DNA of 64,000 nt from Salinimicrobium sp. TH3 (lineage in GTDB: Bacteria > Bacteroidota > Bacteroidia > Flavobacteriales > Flavobacteriaceae): the NCBI RefSeq assembly GCF_026676115.1, contig NZ_JAPONB010000011.1, positions 1 through 64,000 on the forward strand, given 5' to 3'. The translations under genes and the position numbers were made by a program. Position 1 is the stretch's first letter. Each line of letters opens with the position of its first letter. The notes below the pieces were generated by a model. That model did no database searches and was not told the DNA's origin. It saw only the letters and a program-made list of their open reading frames with translations. Below, in pieces: positions 60,532 to 64,000 of the stretch.

Positions 60532-61299
60532 TTATTCCAGCCACTCTACAGCTCCGGTATCCACATTATAATAGGCCCCTACTATATTAATTTCTCCATT
60601 TTCTGCCATTTCTGCAATTATAGGACTGTCAGTCTTGATTTTGTCGATTGTATGTTTTACGTTATTTTTAATAACTGCATTCAGATATTCTTCGTTCTTA
60701 ATAGTTCTCTGATCTTCAGCGAAATTATTTGTCATTTCGATAGCGGGATCAATGTGGGCAAGCATTGCAGTAATATTTCCCAGTTCCACGTTTTCTATAG
60801 CAGATTTTATGGCACCACAACTTTCATGTCCCATAACCACAATGACCTTTGATCCTGCAACCTTGGTGGCAAATTCCATACTTCCCAACATTTCTTCATC
60901 TGCAAAGTTACCTGCAATACGACCCACAAAAAGATCTCCCAGTCCCTGGTCAAAGATTTCTTCAACAGGTACTCTGCTGTCTATACAGGATAATACCATT
61001 GCCTTTGGATACTGAGCGCCGGCTGTGGCCTCAATTCTCGCCTGACGATTTCTCGGGGTGAGGCTGTCTTTTATAAATCTTTTGTTACCTCCCTTGAATT
61101 CGGCGACGACATCTGCAGGCATAAGGGCATCACGTTCCTGTTGGGTTAAAGTGACATCAGCATCCCATTCTGCTCTTTGATTTGTCATCTCCATGTCTTC
61201 AGTCCCAGTGACGGGCTCATTCCTTTCTTCAGCCTCCCCACATGATGCCAGGATTAGGGAAACACCTAAAATCGTACTTAAATAATTTAATTTTTTCAT
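60532..61299 (-). CDS. Beta-class carbonic anhydrase, lipoprotein
   Basis: A 255-residue protein with a lipoprotein signal (MKKLNYLSTILGVSLILASC, Cys20). The catalytic domain (about 60-255) carries the beta-carbonic anhydrase zinc site: Cys105, Asp107 and Arg109 in SCIDSRVP, and His158 and Cys161 in GHESCGAI. It interconverts CO2 and bicarbonate outside the cytoplasm, anchored to a membrane in or facing the periplasm, and would supply HCO3- to the nearby SbtA-type permease. No other lipoprotein in the window has this domain. Monocistronic with its own terminator. Confidence 0.93.
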   Translation of the reverse strand: MKKLNYLSTILGVSLILASCGEAEERNEPVTGTEDMEMTNQRAEWDADVTLTQQERDALMPADVVAEFKGGNKRFIKDSLTPRNRQARIEATAGAQYPKAMVLSCIDSRVPVEEIFDQGLGDLFVGRIAGNFADEEMLGSMEFATKVAGSKVIVVMGHESCGAIKSAIENVELGNITAMLAHIDPAIEMTNNFAEDQRTIKNEEYLNAVIKNNVKHTIDKIKTDSPIIAEMAENGEINIVGAYYNVDTGAVEWLE

Positions 61300-61433
61300 T
61301 GTTCTCTTTATTTGGTTTGTTGTTGTTTAATAATTTAAAGAATTGTGTATAGAAATTTATTTCTTGTTAAACTTATTCATATTTTAACCCACAGATGTTT
61401 AATCAGTCCTCTGACATTGATTAAATTCCTCTT

Positions 61434-61904
61434 TTAATCCAGAGATTTTTCCTTTATTTTTAAAAAGTTGAGATAATTTTCTTCATTTTTAAAGTACGCA
61501 ACTTCCCTCTGCTCACCAGTAAGAACAATAAATGCAGTAGCTTTATCTACTTCCTCTGAGGTCATGGGATCAATAGCAATACGAACATCTTCATCTTGTG
61601 GGATACGCTCTACGCACATTTCACAGCAACCGTAATACATCCTTCCATCATAGGGAACTTCCAGCTGCAGCCTCCCCATGTATGCATTGTTTACCATGCA
61701 CACCTCATTATTAGGTACTTGATCCCATAGCTTATATTTTGCCCCTGTATTGGCTGACTTTAATACTTTGTTATTTCCCTGCTCTGTGGGTGTATTACCA
61801 TGAGAAATTGCAGTCTCATGGCCTTCGGCTGATTTTCTCTCAACTCTCTCTTCACACGCGGTAATGAGCGTAAAACCAAATAGGAATATTACTTTTTTTA
61901 GCAT
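61434..61904 (-). CDS. Lipoprotein with a TRASH/YHS-like metal-binding motif
   Basis: A 156-residue protein starting at ATG 61904 (MLKKVIFLFGFTLITAC, lipid Cys17); an upstream in-frame ATG is unlikely because it precedes the signal. After a Ser/Glu-rich linker, residues about 70-115 hold Cys in VCMVNNAYMG and then YYGCCEMCVER, giving C-x23-C-x3-C, close to the TRASH/YHS-type zinc or copper site. Similar proteins in Flavobacteria occur with metal-handling genes. The 230-bp gap to the carbonic anhydrase gene includes promoter sequence. Confidence 0.75.
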   Translation of the reverse strand: MLKKVIFLFGFTLITACEERVERKSAEGHETAISHGNTPTEQGNNKVLKSANTGAKYKLWDQVPNNEVCMVNNAYMGRLQLEVPYDGRMYYGCCEMCVERIPQDEDVRIAIDPMTSEEVDKATAFIVLTGEQREVAYFKNEENYLNFLKIKEKSLD

Positions 61905-62208
61905 TTTCACAATTATCTTTAAACTTCCACCTTCCGGGAAATTAGGACTAGTTCTATGATTTATGGTCTGCAAAACTAAGGGAACAGACATAATAATTCA
62001 ACCACGACATAACTGAAAAAACTTATGAGAATGATAAGAGAAATTTAGGATGAAAATGAGCATCCAATGAAATGGACAACCTTATTTGTTCTAATTTTAT
62101 AAAAATCAACCTTAAGGATTAATAACACCGCACAGGAAGTGTAGAGTAGTTCAAAGATTGCAGATAAAACCAACCTTTTCAGAAATTAGAAACGCTAAAA
62201 ACGAAAAT

Positions 62209-62463
62209 ATGAAATGTCCGAATGATAGTACAACCTTAGTAATGACTGATCGTAACGGTGTAGAAATTGATTACTGCCCAGAATGTCGGGGGGTCTGGCT
62301 GGACAGGGGAGAATTGGATAAGATCATCGAACGATCCTCAGCTACTGTACAGGGAAACCAGGCTTCACAACCCCGAAATGATAGATATTCGAGCACGGGA
62401 GAATATAAGAATCAAAAACATCGAAAAAAAGATTCTTTTCTTGGGGATCTATTTGATTTTTAA
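62209..62463 (+). CDS. zf-TFIIB domain protein (copy 2)
   Basis: An 84-residue zinc-ribbon protein from ATG 62209. It differs from the copy at 55096-55350 in about a dozen residues, mostly in the linker, and shares the CPECRGVWLDRGEL core and KKDSFLGDLFDF end. An upstream in-frame ATG at 62158 would add 17 residues with no counterpart in copy 1. Followed after 140 bp by the intact small-multidrug-export gene, a fragment of which follows copy 1 at a distance. The 304 bp before it hold no gene. Confidence 0.9.
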   Translation: MKCPNDSTTLVMTDRNGVEIDYCPECRGVWLDRGELDKIIERSSATVQGNQASQPRNDRYSSTGEYKNQKHRKKDSFLGDLFDF

Positions 62464-62602
62464 AACTCATTTTAGGTAGTCGTCAAGAAGTTGACATTTC
62501 TATAAGAAACCTTGTTGGTCAATTTTTTGAAATCATCTGCAATAAAATTTTTGGATGCCGTTGAGAAAAATATCTACTTTTGGGGCATTAGGAGGATAGA
62601 AG

Positions 62603-63061
62603 ATGGTGGAGATTATTAATGGAATGCTGTGGAGCATTTCTCCTTTTGGAGAGGCCAAGGTGGGTATACCCTATGCTATATTAAACGGTGTTAATCCTAT
62701 TTTAGCCTTTCTTTTTTGTTTTATTGCAAATGTGCTCGTATTTCCGGTAATGCACTTTTTCCTGCACTTTATTAATAAGCATTTGCTAGGCTGGAGGTTG
62801 TATAAAATTGGAGCTATAAAAATAGCTAAAAGAGCAAAAAAGGGTGCCGGCAAGAATGTTCTGAAATATGGCTTTTGGGGATTGTTGATCTTTGTAATGG
62901 TACCCATACCCGGCACCGGCGTTTATGCAGGTACTATTGCAGCCTATCTCTTCAGAATTCCAAAGGGTCGGGCTTTTGCTGCAAATTCTATTGGTATATT
63001 TTTCTCCTGTGTTATTGTATGGGTTGCGACGATAGCGGCTTCTGGAGAATTGGTACTTTAA
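62603..63061 (+). CDS. Small multidrug export family protein
   Basis: A 152-residue membrane protein with four hydrophobic helices (about 20-45, 60-75, 90-120 and 130-150). Conserved pieces are SPFGEAKVGIPYAI and the glycine/proline-rich loop MVPIPGTGVYAGTIAAYLF. This is the Sm_multidrug_ex family (PF06695-like), named from weak drug-export evidence; the true substrate is unclear. An incomplete duplicate of its 5' end lies at 56470-56580. Confidence 0.88.
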   Translation: MVEIINGMLWSISPFGEAKVGIPYAILNGVNPILAFLFCFIANVLVFPVMHFFLHFINKHLLGWRLYKIGAIKIAKRAKKGAGKNVLKYGFWGLLIFVMVPIPGTGVYAGTIAAYLFRIPKGRAFAANSIGIFFSCVIVWVATIAASGELVL

Positions 63062-63224
63062 TTATATGTTCTGTTTCAACAGATTTATTATATCATATCT
63101 AAAGGTCATTTATTAACTATAGGGAATCGTATGTATATTTGAGAAATTATCACACAACGCTTTAAGTAACAGAATTTTGGGCTAATATTGTATAATTTAT
63201 AATTTGAAAGGCGTTAAATTATTC

Positions 63225-63258
63225 AGGGGATGTAGAGTTGTGACTTCATCCCCTTTTT
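63225..63258 (+). terminator. Terminator downstream of the small-multidrug-export gene
   Basis: Arms aggggatg and catcccct with a 14-nt loop, followed by TTTTT on the plus strand. It is about 165 bp after the stop at 63061. Confidence 0.6.
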
Positions 63259-63311
63259 CAAATATCCAACTAATTTATTGTCAATGTGTTGCGGATTAAC
63301 TCTGTAGCCTT

Positions 63312-63463
63312 GACAAGATGTTTTTCCTTTGAGTCCCCGTCTGAAAATACAAAGTCCGCCCCGCCTGTCCGCGTTGCGTTTTTTCATTTTCCTACGAAGC
63401 TTCAGGCAAGCCTGGCTTCTCCGTAAAACGAAAAAAGTCCCCAGCTTTCGCTGCGGACTTTCT
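63312..63463 (+). repeat. 150-bp direct repeat, right copy (3' flank of tRNA-Arg)
   Basis: Same sequence as 49228-49377, same orientation, with about 20 differences. Its right end, agtcc-cc-agc-tttc-gctg-cggact, is the terminator hairpin of the minus-strand tRNA-Arg. The copy therefore sits exactly at the 3' side of a tRNA gene, the usual place for integration of mobile elements. Confidence 0.8.
63431..63459 (-). terminator. Terminator of tRNA-Arg
   Basis: On the minus strand AGTCCGCAGC-GAAA-GCTGGGGACT with one mismatch and a GAAA tetraloop, followed by TTTTTT. It begins 12 bp after the tRNA 3' end. Confidence 0.8.
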
Positions 63464-63471
63464 ACTTTAAG

Positions 63472-63545
63472 TGACCTCGACAGGATTCAAACCTGTAACC
63501 TTCTGAGCCGTAATCAGATGCGCTATTCAGTTGCGCCACGAGGCC
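63472..63545 (-). tRNA. tRNA-Arg(ACG)
   Basis: A 74-nt cloverleaf read on the minus strand: acceptor GGCCTCG pairs with CGAGGTC (one G-U), anticodon loop TTACGGC (anticodon ACG) on stem TCTGA/TCAGA, T-loop TTTGAAT region closed by ACAGG/CCTGT, discriminator A, no encoded CCA. The ACG anticodon is normally modified to ICG by TadA. Confidence 0.96.
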
Positions 63546-63780
63546 TTTTTGCGGGTGCAAATATAGGCCATTTTATAAAAAACGAAAAGATTTTTGACTT
63601 AAATAAATTATTTTTCCTCTTGGCCATGATTTTCTCTTCACCGGTGTGGAATTTTAGTTCTTCTTTGTGAGGGGAATAACTCATTTATCCGGAAATTTTT
63701 TTTGTTTAAAATTTAAAAATTGGATGTTACTTGCTGCTTCCTCACCTTGCATAGAACCCTGCAAGTACTATATTTGCTTT

Positions 63781-64000
63781 ATGGCTGAACTAGATGAGTT
63801 TGTAGCTGAATTTGCCTCCTTCGTTTGGGGCCTTCCGCTTTTAATTTTACTTACAGGAGGTGGATTATATCTACTTATACTTTCCAGATTTCTTCCTTTT
63901 CGATATTTACGACATTCCATAGAAGTGCTGCGGGGAAAATATGACGACCCCAATGATCCAGGGGAAATCAATCACTTTAAAGCACTTTCTACTGCTTTAT
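63781..64000 (+). CDS. Alanine/glycine:cation symporter (AGCS family), 5' part
   Basis: Starts at ATG 63781 and runs off the right edge after 73 codons. The visible N-terminus, with VWGLPLLILLTGGGLYLLIL as helix 1, then SRFLPFRYLRHSIEVLRGKY and PGEINHFKALSTAL, is the conserved beginning of AGCS Na+/alanine symporters. It would import alanine or glycine with sodium. Another Na+-dependent transporter in this sodium-rich neighbourhood. Confidence 0.9.
   Translation, partial: MAELDEFVAEFASFVWGLPLLILLTGGGLYLLILSRFLPFRYLRHSIEVLRGKYDDPNDPGEINHFKALSTAL

Noticed and set aside
49228-63463. Complete prophage or conjugative element between the direct repeats
   Set aside because: No integrase, transposase, capsid, mobilisation or replication gene was seen; only the boundary repeats and content suggest an island.
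63329-63670. Plus-strand open frame of 113 codons
   Set aside because: It crosses the dispersed repeat and the complement of tRNA-Arg; composition is not protein-like.

Overview
The window is from a member of the Bacteroidota, almost certainly a marine or halotolerant Flavobacteriaceae. The evidence is a very large secreted protein with a type IX secretion (T9SS) C-terminal sorting tail, a T9SS plug protein, a DUF3667 protein, a bacteroidetal histone H1-like protein, Bacteroidota-type promoters (TTTG/ATTG, about 20 nt, TAnnTTTG), AT-rich intergenic DNA, and strong dependence on sodium (Na+-NQR, NSS, SbtA, Na+/Ca2+ and AGCS transporters). A genus cannot be fixed from this alone.

Layout. 1-12 kb: two giant exported repeat proteins on the minus strand, one (HYR-like repeats) running off the left edge, the other 3,599 residues with Ig/PKD-like repeats, a LamG-like domain and a T9SS tail. 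12-17.7 kb: housekeeping genes (pruA, NRDE protein, apaG, DUF3667, T9SS plug). 17.9-25.3 kb: complete nqrABCDEF operon, then a small NQR-associated protein and apbE, whose product attaches FMN to NqrB and NqrC. 25.5-34.1 kb: two tightly packed minus-strand operons, gpmI-thioredoxin lipoprotein-HAD-map-NUMOD4-methyltransferase and clpP-GNAT-GNAT-L,D-transpeptidase, the latter converging on a second, unrelated L,D-transpeptidase. 34.6 kb: tRNA-Gly(UCC) with a decayed copy of its 3' end about 150 bp downstream. 35-43 kb: ordinary small genes (GNAT, CPBP protease, S41 protease, AlkB-like, glsA, pepE, two tandem exported paralogues).

43.5-48.7 kb is a zone of gene decay: exported NTF2-like and unknown proteins and an orphan LytTR regulator lie among an epimerase reduced to its two ends, a truncated CoA-disulfide-reductase-like gene and non-coding scraps. 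49.2-63.5 kb is bounded by two direct copies of a 150-bp sequence, the right one forming the 3' flank of tRNA-Arg(ACG). This 14-kb segment is rich in ion and solute transporters (TVP38, NSS with a 31-residue MetS-like partner, TerC, Na+/Ca2+ antiporter, SbtA) and unknown small proteins. It also contains a partly duplicated block (zf-TFIIB gene plus small-multidrug-export gene, the latter reduced to a 5' fragment in one copy). Its most coherent system is an inorganic-carbon locus: an SbtA-type Na+/bicarbonate permease, a Sua5/TsaC protein and an unknown protein in one operon, a divergent LysR regulator, and a lipoprotein beta-carbonic anhydrase. The window ends in the start of an AGCS alanine/sodium symporter.

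No CRISPR array, rRNA, complete insertion sequence, prophage or integrase was seen. The best candidates for something undescribed are the repeat-bounded 14-kb segment, the carbon-uptake locus with its unknown 96-residue partner, and the divergent pair of small exported proteins sharing a C-terminal motif.
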